Assembly (NCBI GenBank): GCA_019455245.1
Contig: JACFMR010000001.1
Location: forward strand, 124,001-188,000
From: Opitutaceae bacterium
Lineage (GTDB): Bacteria; Verrucomicrobiota; Verrucomicrobiia; Opitutales; Opitutaceae
DNA length: 64,000 bases
Direction: 5' to 3'
This document shows, in pieces, positions 1 through 8,031 of the stretch (positions within the stretch are counted from its first letter, which is position 1; every line of letters starts with the position of its first letter). Under the pieces are notes generated by a model. It saw only the letters and a list, made by a program, of their open reading frames with translations. It did not search any database and had not been told where the DNA came from. The position numbers and the translations under genes are program-made.

Positions 1-1171
1 TGGATGCGGCAGGTTCCGCCGGCGGGGTCACGTTGAAACGGGGGGCGGCCGCGGCGTTGACCGTGACGGTGACGGCCGCGGTTTGCAGCGTTTCATAGGC
101 ACCGGTGGCGGGGTTGAACAAACTGATTTCCATTCCGCCCAAGGTGTAGGTGCCGGGCTTGGTCGGGATGAGCACGACATCCTCGGTGAGGGTGCCCTCG
201 AACAGCTTGCCCTCCGCCAGCGTGCGACGCGCCTGCGGTTGAATGACCTGAAAGTCCTTGGACACGGACCGCGCGGGCAGGCCGGAGATATCGGGCCAGT
301 TGCCCGTGCCGGTGAGTTCGAGGGTCCAGGTCACCGGTTCGCCCACGGCGGCGTTGGCGGGGACGACCTTGGAGTTCAATTGGAATTGTCCGACCGCGCC
401 GTTGAAGTTGGCGGGCGCGGGCAGCGGCAGGGGCTTGACGCGCAACTCCGGCCGGTTGGTGGAGGCCGCGACCTGTTCGATGCGCTGCTGTTGGAAAATG
501 CCGAAACCGACGGTGCCGATGGCGAGGTTGAGCAGCTGGTTGACGGGGTTGAGCCGCAACGTGCCTGCGCTCTTCGCGTAGGCGCGGGTGTTGAACATCA
601 GATTGAGCCGCACCTCGCCGTTGCGCGTGGTTTCCACGGCCTCGGGTTTGCTCCAGTCCTCCGCGAGCAGCGGGGCGGACTCCCAATCCACCCCACCGCC
701 GAAATTGCTGAACGAGCGGCGTGCCACATCGATGGAGTAGGTCAGGGGAAACACCTCGCCGGCCCAGACGGTGGCAGACTTGGGCGTGAGGCGGGCGTGT
801 ACGTCGGCCTCCGGGCCGGGGCGAACCTGATCGGTGGTGAAGGCCGGCACGGTGAGATCGCCCTTGTTGGTCTTTACCTTGAACTCGGGAATCGTGACGG
901 AGCCCGGTTGCCGGATCTGCAGGCGGTAGGAGAGCACGACGGAGCGGGTGATGGAAAAGTTGATGATGGAGGTCTGCTCGGAGCGGCCGGCAAAGTTGAG
1001 CGTGGCGCCGGTGAGCGCGGGCAGGCCGGGTTCGCCCTCCGGCGCGCAATCGGTGAACACGAGTTGCAGGTCGGCGGGGTCGCCGGTGCCGGCGTCGCTC
1101 CAGCGCACGGTCTGGGCGAATGCGGTGCTCGCGAGCAACACGGAGGCGAAAAGAAGTCGGACCAAATTCAT
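1..1171 (-). CDS. batD: BatD-like protein (3' end cut by window)
   Basis: Partial: the frame stays open to the left edge, giving at least 390 residues. The ATG at 1171 lies 5 nt after the stop of the VWA gene upstream, so the two are probably translated together. A signal peptide is visible (MNLVRLLFASVLLASTAFAQ). What follows is repeated beta-rich segments with motifs typical of BatD (PGSVTIPEFKVKTNKG, VWAGEVFPLTYSI, AAVGEPVTWTLELTGTGNWP, VLIPTKPGTYTLG). BatD proteins are exported, membrane-anchored partners of the Bat VWA proteins. The C-terminal membrane anchor expected for the family would lie outside the window. The family call rests on signal peptide, motif pattern and operon position. 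Confidence 0.8.
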   Translation of the reverse strand, partial: MNLVRLLFASVLLASTAFAQTVRWSDAGTGDPADLQLVFTDCAPEGEPGLPALTGATLNFAGRSEQTSIINFSITRSVVLSYRLQIRQPGSVTIPEFKVKTNKGDLTVPAFTTDQVRPGPEADVHARLTPKSATVWAGEVFPLTYSIDVARRSFSNFGGGVDWESAPLLAEDWSKPEAVETTRNGEVRLNLMFNTRAYAKSAGTLRLNPVNQLLNLAIGTVGFGIFQQQRIEQVAASTNRPELRVKPLPLPAPANFNGAVGQFQLNSKVVPANAAVGEPVTWTLELTGTGNWPDISGLPARSVSKDFQVIQPQARRTLAEGKLFEGTLTEDVVLIPTKPGTYTLGGMEISLFNPATGAYETLQTAAVTVTVNAAAAPRFNVTPPAEPAAS

Positions 1172-1176
1172 GCGTT

Positions 1177-2994
1177 TCACCATTTCTTGCCGGAGGAAGT
1201 TTGGTCGGAGGCGGGCTGGCCTTCGAGCAGTTGAAAAAGTTGGGCGGGGGAGTCGCGGTCGCGGATCTGTTCGAGCTTTTGCAGCGGCATGGCGAGCGCG
1301 GGGTCGAGCGCGGCCGGATCGTTTTTCTCCTGCTGCTGCTCGCCGCCGACCTGCTGCATTTCGCCGGGCCGGGGCGGCGGCGCCTTCTCCTGCATGTCGC
1401 CAAAGGCCGATTTGTTTTCGGCGGAATCCTTTGGTTCGGGCGACGGTTCGCCGGAGTTTTGGTCGGAAGGGGAAGGTTCGTTTTGTTGCGGCGGCGCTTG
1501 GTCGGGATTTTCGCCGGACGGGGACGGTTGCGATTGATCCTGCGGCGACTGGTCCTGATTTTCCTGCTGCTGCTCCTGATCCTGCGGCGGCGGTTCCTGC
1601 GGTTGTTCTTCGGGCGGGGGCTCGTCTTTTGTTTGCAGCAAGGCTTCCAATTCGCGGCGCAACTGCGACCAGTCGGCGGTGGCGGGATCGAGCTGTTTGC
1701 CGGCATCAACGGCGGTCAGCGCGTCATTAACCGGACCCGGCGGGACGTGTTGCTTGGCGGTTTGCAACTGCTGCCCCCAGGAGACGGTTTCTCGGGCCAG
1801 CTCGGCCCAATCGCGGCCGGTGGGCGCGGGTTTGTCCGCCAACCGGCTCACGATTTTGCCCAGCGGCGAAAGTTCGGGCGCCTGGGGCTCGGAGGGATCG
1901 GTACCGGCGGCCGGTGCGGGGGGTGCGGTCAGACCGGCCAGCAACAGGCCGGCCAGCAGCAGGGCGGAGGAGCCGGGGGAGAGTTTGAGATCGCGGGGGC
2001 GGGGACGCACGGGGAACTCATGCCAGAAACTCAGCAAGAGGCAAAGCAAGGCGGGGGCGAGCGCCCATTGAAAACGTTCCGCGAGCCGGACGGTGCGCTT
2101 TTCCACAAACTCGCCGGCGCGGCCGGCCTCCACGGTTTGGTCGAGCACCGTGGCGAGATCGACCCAGGCGGTGGCATCCCGGTAAACTCCGCCGGTCTCG
2201 CGGGCGAGCTGTTGCAACGTGCGGCTTTCCAACCGCGACAGCACGACCGCGCCGCGGTCGTCCTTCACGAAGCCGCCGTCGCCGTCGGGAATCATTGCGC
2301 CGGCGGCGGTGCCGATGCCGAGGCTGATGACACGGATGTTCTTTTTCTGCAATTCGGCCACGAGCGGTTGCCAGTTGTCGTCGGTGGCCTCGCCGTCGCT
2401 CAGCACGATGAGAAAGCGGTCGGCGGCGCCGCTGCTGCCGAAGGACTGCAGTGCGGTCTCAAGGAGCGCGCGGTAATTGGTGCCGCCTTCGGGCAGGTAG
2501 TCAGGCCCGAGGGCGGGCAGGAATTCGCGCAATATCTCGTAATCGGCGCTGAGCGGGCTTTGGAGAAAAGCCGAGCCGGAAAAGATCGCGAGACCCACGC
2601 GTTCGCCGGCGAGTTTGTCGAGCAACGCGCCGATCAGCAGCTTGGAGCGGTCGAGCCGCGCGGGTTTGACATCGGGTGCGAGCATCGAACGCGAGAGGTC
2701 GAGTGCGATGAGGATTTCGCGCGATTGCTCGAAGACCGGCTCTTCCAGGCGGCCCCACTGCGGCCGGGCGAGCGCTACCACGGCCAGGGCGAGACCCAAC
2801 CAGAGCCACCCGCGCGTGCGGCGGTCGGGTTTCCGGCCGGCGGGCTGCAACCGCAACCGGCCGCGTCGCGCCTCCGCCTGCAGGATTTTGGTCGGAGTGG
2901 CAGCCGCCTGTCGGCGGTGACGCCGCAGTTCCCATGCCAGCAGCAGCACCGGCAGGACGAGCAGGATGAGCAGATGCGGCCAGGCGAAACTCAT
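1177..2994 (-). CDS. batB: VWA-domain BatB-like protein with long Q/P/E-rich tail
   Basis: 605 aa. Two N-terminal membrane segments (about 7-20 and 62-76) precede a von Willebrand A domain with a MIDAS motif DLSRS at 99-103. A third hydrophobic stretch near 340-360 (ALLLAGLLLAGLTAPPAPAA) follows. The last ~200 residues are predicted soluble and contain a low-complexity segment rich in Gln, Pro, Glu and Ser. BatB proteins are usually much shorter, and the tail occupies the place of BatC, but no clear TPR repeat is seen, so a BatB-BatC fusion is only inferred. The start overlaps the batA stop by ATGA (2991-2994). Aerotolerance roles are reported for the family, with an unclear mechanism. Confidence 0.8.
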   Translation of the reverse strand: MSFAWPHLLILLVLPVLLLAWELRRHRRQAAATPTKILQAEARRGRLRLQPAGRKPDRRTRGWLWLGLALAVVALARPQWGRLEEPVFEQSREILIALDLSRSMLAPDVKPARLDRSKLLIGALLDKLAGERVGLAIFSGSAFLQSPLSADYEILREFLPALGPDYLPEGGTNYRALLETALQSFGSSGAADRFLIVLSDGEATDDNWQPLVAELQKKNIRVISLGIGTAAGAMIPDGDGGFVKDDRGAVVLSRLESRTLQQLARETGGVYRDATAWVDLATVLDQTVEAGRAGEFVEKRTVRLAERFQWALAPALLCLLLSFWHEFPVRPRPRDLKLSPGSSALLLAGLLLAGLTAPPAPAAGTDPSEPQAPELSPLGKIVSRLADKPAPTGRDWAELARETVSWGQQLQTAKQHVPPGPVNDALTAVDAGKQLDPATADWSQLRRELEALLQTKDEPPPEEQPQEPPPQDQEQQQENQDQSPQDQSQPSPSGENPDQAPPQQNEPSPSDQNSGEPSPEPKDSAENKSAFGDMQEKAPPPRPGEMQQVGGEQQQEKNDPAALDPALAMPLQKLEQIRDRDSPAQLFQLLEGQPASDQTSSGKKW

Positions 2995-4064
2995 GCGGTA
3001 ATCCTCCGGCGCGCGAGCATGGCGCCAACCAACAGCGCAACCAGACCGGGCACGGCCGGCCAGTGGAACAACTCGGTGGTCACGAGATAACTCTTGGCCT
3101 CGAATTCGATTTTGCGCGCGCGATCGATGGCGGCGAAGGCCTGCTTGACGGTGTCGGTGTCGGCGGCGCGATGGTAACGCCCGCCGGTGGCCTCTGCGAT
3201 CCGGCGCAGGGTTTCTTCGTCGAGATCGGACAGCATGCGGCGCAGTCCGATCTTGTTGCCCTGTTCGTCAAAGACCGGCATCGGCACGATTCCGCTCTGG
3301 CCGGCGCCGATGGTGTAAACGGGGACGCCGCGGGACTTGGCGATTTCCGCCGCCTGCAGGGGTTGCAGCGCCCCGCGGTTGTTGGCGCCGTCGGTCAGGA
3401 GGATGACAAACGCGCCCTCACGCTGTCCGTCCGCGATGCGCGTCGCTTGCTCCAGCCGGGTCAGTGCCAGCCCGAGGCCGTCGCCGATGGCGGTGCCGTC
3501 CTCGATGAGGCCGATTTTCAACCGGCCGGTCTGGCGCGCCAGCCAGTCGTGGTCGAAGGTCAGGGGCGAGAGCGTGTAGGCACGACCGGCGAAGATGACG
3601 ATGCCAATACGGTCGGAGGGGCGGTCGTTGATAAAAGCCTGGATGACCGGCTTGATGGCCTGCAGGCGGTTCATCCGTTCGCCGCGGTTCTCGTAATCTT
3701 CGGCCAGCATCGAGCCCGACAGGTCGATCGCGAGCATGATGTCGTAGCCCTTGGTGTGCACTTCGTGTTTGTCCTCGACCTGCTGCGGTCGGGCGAGGGC
3801 GGTGATGAGCAGCATGAGGCCGATCGCGGCCAGCGCCGCCGGCCAGCGCGAAACGCCGGTGAGCGACGGCCGGTGCCAAGCGGCGGCAAAAGGCACCAGC
3901 AGCACGGCCACCTGCCGGCGTCCGCGCAGCCACAACACCAGCGCAAGCGGCAGCAGCAGCAAAAACCAAGCCGGCGAGTCGAACCGGAAATCCTGAATCC
4001 CAAAATTCCAAACGCCGAGGAACAGGGACCAAGGAGCGGCAAAGTCCAAAAGGGGTGCGTTCAT
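2991..4064 (-). CDS. batA: VWA-domain BatA-like membrane protein
   Basis: 357 aa. Membrane segments are visible at about 31-47 and 76-91, and near the C-terminus (PAVPGLVALLVGAMLARRR). Between them is a von Willebrand A domain with MIDAS motif DLSGS at 114-118, followed by LTDGANNRGA. The arrangement of two N-terminal helices, VWA and C-terminal helix is typical of BatA. The ATG at 4064 lies 41 nt after the DUF58 stop. The first ~28 residues look odd: the DNA coding for residues ~16-21 matches, in inverted form, a sequence just upstream of the gene, so part of the N-terminus may derive from an inserted repeat (see findings). Confidence 0.85.
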   Translation of the reverse strand: MNAPLLDFAAPWSLFLGVWNFGIQDFRFDSPAWFLLLLPLALVLWLRGRRQVAVLLVPFAAAWHRPSLTGVSRWPAALAAIGLMLLITALARPQQVEDKHEVHTKGYDIMLAIDLSGSMLAEDYENRGERMNRLQAIKPVIQAFINDRPSDRIGIVIFAGRAYTLSPLTFDHDWLARQTGRLKIGLIEDGTAIGDGLGLALTRLEQATRIADGQREGAFVILLTDGANNRGALQPLQAAEIAKSRGVPVYTIGAGQSGIVPMPVFDEQGNKIGLRRMLSDLDEETLRRIAEATGGRYHRAADTDTVKQAFAAIDRARKIEFEAKSYLVTTELFHWPAVPGLVALLVGAMLARRRITA

Positions 4065-4099
4065 CTTTGGGATTTGGCGGTTTGGCGTTTGAAATTTTG
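4001..4099. repeat. Inverted repeat flanking the batA start
   Basis: CAAAATTCCAAACGCC (4001-4016, inside batA) and GGCGTTTGAAATTTTG (4084-4099, upstream of batA) are inverted copies matching at 15 of 16 positions. The A/T-rich phrase stands out from its GC-rich surroundings and includes short TTTGG-type periodic runs. Confidence 0.6.
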
Positions 4100-4105
4100 C
4101 CCGCG

Positions 4106-4993
4106 TCAGCGCGCCATGCGGGCGTGGAAAAACCGCACGAGCGCATCAAGGCGGTTTTCGTCGGTGGACACGACGAGCCGGCTGAGCGGATCGGGGAACA
4201 GCGCCTGCCAGGCTGCCTCGCGCTGGCGGCGCCAGGTGGCGTGGGCGGCGCGTTCGGCGGCGGAACCCTCGAGCGTGACGAGCCGGCCGACGGTGGGGTC
4301 GTAGGCGGCGAACAGGCCGCGCTGCGGCAACTCGCGTTCCCAGGGATCATCGACGCGGAAGCCCATGGTTTGGTAACGACGCTGCAGGACGGGCCAGCCC
4401 TCGGGATTTTCGCGCGGAGGAAAATCGCCGAGCCAGATGAGAATGCTGTGCTTCGGCGCGGCGCGGGCCAGCAGGCGCCAGGGAATCTCGACGGCGGGAC
4501 CGGCCGGCGGGGCGGCGGGCTGCGCGAGGAGCTTGGCCGCGGCGTGCAGAATCGCACCCCGGCCGCGCACGGGGGCGCGGAAGAGATGACCGCCTGGCGC
4601 GGCGTGCACGAAGCCCACGCGGTCGCGGTTGACCGCGCCGAGCAGCATCACCAGGCCGGCGAGTTCCATGAGCGCCTCGCGCTTGGACTGGCCGGCGGAG
4701 CCGAAGTTGAGACTGGGCGAATCCTCCAGCACGATCAGCAACGTGACTTCGCGTTCCTCGACGAATTTCTTGCGGTAGGGTTCGCCGAGACGTGCGGTGA
4801 CGTTCCAGTCGATGTCGCGCACGTCGTCGCCGAATTCATAGCGCACGACCTGGTCGAATTCCATGCCGCGGCCGCGGAAGGCGGAGCGGTATTCGCCGCT
4901 GAGCACGTTTTCCACGGCGTGGCGCACCCGCCACTCCAACTGACGAAGGAGGGCGAGGGGACTGGCCTTTTGATCGGCTGGGGCGGCGGGCAT
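4106..4993 (-). CDS. DUF58 domain protein
   Basis: 295 aa. It carries the DUF58 signature around residues 50-75 (VRDIDWNVTARLGEPYRKKF), preceded by SGEYRSAFRGRGMEFDQVVRYEFGDD and followed by a degenerate VWA-like fold (LLIVLEDSPSLNF). DUF58 proteins almost always sit between a MoxR ATPase and VWA proteins, as here. The frame is open further upstream, but that part overlaps the MoxR gene. The ATG at 4993, with GGAG about 13 nt upstream and 31 nt after the moxR stop, is the sensible start. No membrane segment is seen, so it is probably cytosolic. The molecular function is unknown. Confidence 0.88.
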   Translation of the reverse strand: MPAAPADQKASPLALLRQLEWRVRHAVENVLSGEYRSAFRGRGMEFDQVVRYEFGDDVRDIDWNVTARLGEPYRKKFVEEREVTLLIVLEDSPSLNFGSAGQSKREALMELAGLVMLLGAVNRDRVGFVHAAPGGHLFRAPVRGRGAILHAAAKLLAQPAAPPAGPAVEIPWRLLARAAPKHSILIWLGDFPPRENPEGWPVLQRRYQTMGFRVDDPWERELPQRGLFAAYDPTVGRLVTLEGSAAERAAHATWRRQREAAWQALFPDPLSRLVVSTDENRLDALVRFFHARMAR

Positions 4994-5024
4994 CAGCGGT
5001 TTAAACTCCAAAACCGGATTCCAT

Positions 5025-5990
5025 CTAGGCCTTGGCCGGCACGGGCGTGCGCTCGACGACCTGGGCGACGATCTGGTCGGGCGTGACCTCCTCGGCCTCG
5101 GCTTCATACGTGAGGCCGATGCGGTGGCGCAGCACGTCGGCGGCGAGCTCCTGCACCAACGCGGGCGAGAGAAAATCCTCGCCACGCAGCCACGCGAGCG
5201 CCTTGCCGGCTTGGTAGAGGGCGAGCGAGGCGCGCGGCGACGCGCCGAAATTGAGGTAACGTTTGGCGCCGGCGCCGGCTTCGGTGAGGGCGCGGGTGGC
5301 GCGGACGAGCGCGAGAATGTAGCCCTGCACGGCGGGGGCGACGTGGATGGCGTCGACCAGCGGTCGCAGTGCGAGCAGTTCCTCACCGCTGGAGGCCGCG
5401 TTGAGCGCGGGCTGTTTGGTGACCTGGCCCCAGCGCTGCATCATCGAGCTTTCCTCCTCGGCCGACGGGTAATCGACGATGAGCTTGAAGAGAAACCGGT
5501 CGGTCTGCGCCTCGGGCAGCGGATAGGTGCCCTCCTGTTCGACCGGGTTTTGCGTGGCCATGACGAAAAACGGCCTGGGCAGCAGGTGCGTGCCGCCGCC
5601 GATGGTGACCTGGCGTTCCTGCATGGCCTCGAGCAAAGCGCTCTGGACCTTGGCCGGGGCGCGGTTGATTTCGTCAGCCAGCACGAGGTTGGCGAAGATG
5701 GGGCCGCGATGGGCGCTGAACTCGCCGGTCTTGGGCTGGAAGATCATGGTGCCGACCACATCACTGGGCAGCAGGTCGGGGGTGAACTGGATGCGCTCGA
5801 ACTGCACGCCGAGGGCGGTGCCGAGGGACTTGACGAGCAGCGTCTTGGCGAGGCCGGGCATGCCTTCGAGCAGCACGTGACCGTTGGCGAGCAGGGCGAC
5901 GAGGAGTCGCTCCACCACGGCGTCCTGGCCGATGACGGCGCGGCCGATTTCTTCACGCAGTTTCTGGGACCAAGCGGGACCTGTGATCAT
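5025..5990 (-). CDS. moxR: MoxR-family AAA+ ATPase
   Basis: 321 aa, normal family length. Walker A is GMPGLAKT (43-50) and Walker B is LVLADEINRAP (102-112). Further MoxR hallmarks are ATQNPVEQEGTYPLPEAQTDRF and the C-terminal lid with GASPRASLAL. MoxR ATPases are thought to act as chaperones that mature or activate partner complexes, usually through VWA proteins. It is the first gene of the five-gene run to batD, all on the same strand with short gaps or overlaps. The promoter should lie in the short gap to the divergent release-factor-like gene at 6076. Confidence 0.93.
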   Translation of the reverse strand: MITGPAWSQKLREEIGRAVIGQDAVVERLLVALLANGHVLLEGMPGLAKTLLVKSLGTALGVQFERIQFTPDLLPSDVVGTMIFQPKTGEFSAHRGPIFANLVLADEINRAPAKVQSALLEAMQERQVTIGGGTHLLPRPFFVMATQNPVEQEGTYPLPEAQTDRFLFKLIVDYPSAEEESSMMQRWGQVTKQPALNAASSGEELLALRPLVDAIHVAPAVQGYILALVRATRALTEAGAGAKRYLNFGASPRASLALYQAGKALAWLRGEDFLSPALVQELAADVLRHRIGLTYEAEAEEVTPDQIVAQVVERTPVPAKA

Positions 5991-6075
5991 GAATTGAGGG
6001 TATTGGGATTAAGCGTTGCGACCGGGTTTGACTCGGGCGCGCCAAAATGGTTTCCCCCGAGAAAAGGTCCCGCGC

Positions 6076-6471
6076 ATGCAATTACCAACCCAAATCTGCG
6101 AGCGGCTTGAAGCGCTGGGGGTGGGGCCGGAGGACGTGGCCGAGCGGTTTGTGCGCGGCTCGGGGCCCGGCGGCCAGAAGATCAACAAGACCTCATCGAC
6201 GGTTTGGCTGCGGCATGCGCCGACCGGAATCGAGGTGCGTTGCCAGGCGGGACGATCGCAGAAAGCCAACCGCAAACAGGCGTGGGCCGAGTTGTGCGAC
6301 AAACTGGCGGCAATGCACCGGGCGGCGCAGGCTGAAAAACGACAGGAGCGCGAGGCGCAGCGTCGTCGCACCCGCCAGAAGAGCCCGGCGCAAAAGGCCC
6401 GGATGGTGGACGCGAAGAAACACCGCTCGCGGCACAAGGCCAATCGGGGCCGTGTGAGTAGCGACGAATGA
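6076..6471 (+). CDS. Peptide chain release factor-like GGQ protein (ArfB/MTRFR type)
   Basis: 131 aa from the ATG at 6076, which has AAAAGG about 8 nt upstream. An in-frame upstream ATG at 6016 is less likely. The protein contains only the RF-1 catalytic domain: GSGPGGQKINKTSSTV with the GGQ at 32-34, then a strongly basic tail (RRRTRQKSPAQKARMVDAKKHRSRHKANRGR). This architecture, without codon-recognition domains, belongs to the peptidyl-tRNA hydrolases that rescue stalled ribosomes (ArfB, mitochondrial MTRFR/ICT1). The basic tail would reach into the empty mRNA channel. Ribosome rescue is inferred from domain make-up. Confidence 0.85.
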   Translation: MQLPTQICERLEALGVGPEDVAERFVRGSGPGGQKINKTSSTVWLRHAPTGIEVRCQAGRSQKANRKQAWAELCDKLAAMHRAAQAEKRQEREAQRRRTRQKSPAQKARMVDAKKHRSRHKANRGRVSSDE

Positions 6472-6481
6472 AATATGGTGG

Positions 6482-6512
6482 AGCGGCTTGTCCCCAAGCC
6501 GCTGCTTGGGGA
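6482..6512. repeat. Overlapping palindromes, REP-like
   Basis: AGCGGCTTG (6482-6490) and CAAGCCGCT (6495-6503) form a perfect 9-bp stem with a 4-nt loop. The alternative pairing TCCCCAAGC (6491-6499) with GCTTGGGGA (6504-6512) is equally perfect, so the two hairpins are mutually exclusive. They lie between convergent genes. There is no T-run, so a simple intrinsic terminator is not obvious. Confidence 0.6.
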
Positions 6513-6535
6513 GGGGAGCGGGCGGGAGATTACAG

Positions 6536-6561
6536 GGCACGCGTTGAGGGCAACGCGTGCC
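6536..6561. repeat. 11-bp stem palindrome, REP-like
   Basis: GGCACGCGTTG (6536-6546) pairs perfectly with CAACGCGTGCC (6551-6561) across a 4-nt AGGG loop. It sits 19 nt beyond the 3' end of the MOSC gene and 24 nt after the palindrome pair at 6482-6512. It could act as a bidirectional terminator, mRNA stabiliser or REP element. Confidence 0.65.
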
Positions 6562-6579
6562 ACCTGTCGGCCCCGGTCT

Positions 6580-7389
6580 TCAGGCCAGTATCACCGGATC
6601 GCCGACGCGCAGCGTGCCGGATTTCTGCAGGTGAATGATGTTGCGGGCGAAATTGACGTTGCCGGGCTCATGCGGGTCGCGGCGGTAAGCCGCCAAGGTG
6701 CGCAGGGGCTCGGGACTGCGCCCGGCCGTGGTCTGGTCGGTGGTGATGATCACACAGCGTGCACACGGGCCGGCGTTGCGCAGCGCAATTTCGCCGATGC
6801 GAAAGTCCCGCCAGTCGTCCTCGGCGTAGGGCCGGCTGCCGTGCACGATGAGGTTGGCGCGAAACCGGTCCAGCGGCACCGGTTCCTCGCCTTGGGCCAG
6901 CAGGCGGTCGTTGAGATCATGCCAGGAACCTTCGCCGAGCAGGAGCAGCGGGAAGGCGTCGGCAAATCCGACCTGGTGGCCCGGGCCGGCCCGGACCGGA
7001 TCAACCGCTCGCCGGTAGTCAGCGCCGACGCGCACGAGCCGGCATGGTTGGCGGAGAAAATCGGACAGCCAGACGGCGATCTCCACGCCGCAGTCCACGG
7101 CCTGCACGGTGTCGCGCCAGATGGTGACCGTGAGGGTGTCGCCACGGTCATGCAGACCGATCGCGGCGGAACCGTGCGCGGGATTGCGCAGGATGAGCGA
7201 CGTGGCGGTGAGCGCGGTTTCGATCAGGGCCAGGCGCGGGGTGCTGCGTTGGGTGAGAAAGCGGTTTTCCGCATCGACGACCAAAAAGCGCCGGTCGCCG
7301 GCAAGTCCGAGCGTGTCCAGCCGCGCGGATTCAACCGCGACGCCGCGCAGCGATTTCACGGGGTAGATGAAGAGGCCGGAGAGATGCAT
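6580..7389 (-). CDS. MOSC domain protein (YcbX/mARC-like)
   Basis: 269 aa. The MOSC N-terminal beta-barrel domain comes first (LSGLFIYPVKSLRGVAVESARLD, GDRRFLVVD), then the MOSC domain with the conserved Cys in GPCARCVIITTD (about 208-219) and FRANLIVHGSRPYAEDDW. Proteins of this layout bind a molybdenum cofactor through the MOSC cysteine and, like YcbX and mARC, reduce N-hydroxylated compounds. No ferredoxin domain is attached, unlike E. coli YcbX, so an external electron donor would be needed. The substrate is unknown. The 3' end faces the convergent release-factor-like gene with palindromes between them. Confidence 0.85.
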   Translation of the reverse strand: MHLSGLFIYPVKSLRGVAVESARLDTLGLAGDRRFLVVDAENRFLTQRSTPRLALIETALTATSLILRNPAHGSAAIGLHDRGDTLTVTIWRDTVQAVDCGVEIAVWLSDFLRQPCRLVRVGADYRRAVDPVRAGPGHQVGFADAFPLLLLGEGSWHDLNDRLLAQGEEPVPLDRFRANLIVHGSRPYAEDDWRDFRIGEIALRNAGPCARCVIITTDQTTAGRSPEPLRTLAAYRRDPHEPGNVNFARNIIHLQKSGTLRVGDPVILA

Positions 7390-7396
7390 GGGCAGT

Positions 7397-7654
7397 TCAA
7401 TCGCGATGTCGCAGCTTCAGCACCGTCACCACCAGCATGAGCAGCAGGGCGGACAACGCACCGATGACGGGGCCGACCGGCCAGCCGAGCGAGGCGATCT
7501 CGCGGCCGGTGAATTTGATCAGGCTGTTGGTCACGCCGTAGAAGAAGAGGAAGGAGACGAGCCCGAGCGGAAACAGCATGGGCCAGCTCATCTCGTTGAG
7601 AAAATGCAGCAGCAGTTTGCGGCCCGGGCCGGATTCCTTTTCGGGTTCGCTCAT
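7397..7654 (-). CDS. Small two-helix membrane protein, unknown function
   Basis: 85 aa. Two hydrophobic segments (about 24-42, WPMLFPLGLVSFLFFYGVTN, and 58-78, VGPVIGALSALLLMLVVTVL) and a charged N-terminus. I do not recognise the family. The start codon overlaps the stop of the upstream TIGR03067-type gene (ATGA, 7651-7654), and the MOSC gene follows after 7 nt, so it is probably co-transcribed with both. Confidence 0.7.
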   Translation of the reverse strand: MSEPEKESGPGRKLLLHFLNEMSWPMLFPLGLVSFLFFYGVTNSLIKFTGREIASLGWPVGPVIGALSALLLMLVVTVLKLRHRD

Positions 7655-8028
7655 GGGGTGCGGATGCGGCGATAGGTGGCGAGATACTGCGGCGCGCCCG
7701 CGGGTGAGACGAAGCCCGCGGGCGGCGCGGTGCCCTGCATGGAGCAGCAGAGACGCAGGCGGTCGCCCACAAGGTGCATGATGCCCGGGATGGTGCGGCC
7801 GGCGTTGACGCCGCTGCGCCCGGTCATGGTGATGCGATGATGCGGTTCCGCCGGTGAAAGGACATAGCTGCCGGCATCGGTGGTCTCGCCACCGAAACGC
7901 ACGGCGTAATCGCCGGCGGTGAATTCCATTTGGATTTGGGCGGCGGCTTCCGGCGGCATGGGTTGGCCGCCAAACTCGGCCTTCACCACCTGCCAGGTGC
8001 CGTGGATTTGTGAAGCAGTGAAGTGCAT
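7651..8028 (-). CDS. TIGR03067-type conserved protein
   Basis: 125 aa. The pattern IHGTWQVVKAEFGG...QMEFTAGDYAVRFGG...GSYVLSP...IPGIMHLVGDRLRLCCS matches the lipocalin-like TIGR03067 family, which is expanded in Planctomycetes and Verrucomicrobia and has no established function. No signal peptide is present, so a cytosolic location is likely. It begins 3 nt after the rmuC stop and overlaps the next gene by four bases. Family membership is judged from the motif pattern only. Confidence 0.78.
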   Translation of the reverse strand: MHFTASQIHGTWQVVKAEFGGQPMPPEAAAQIQMEFTAGDYAVRFGGETTDAGSYVLSPAEPHHRITMTGRSGVNAGRTIPGIMHLVGDRLRLCCSMQGTAPPAGFVSPAGAPQYLATYRRIRTP

Positions 8029-8031
8029 GGG

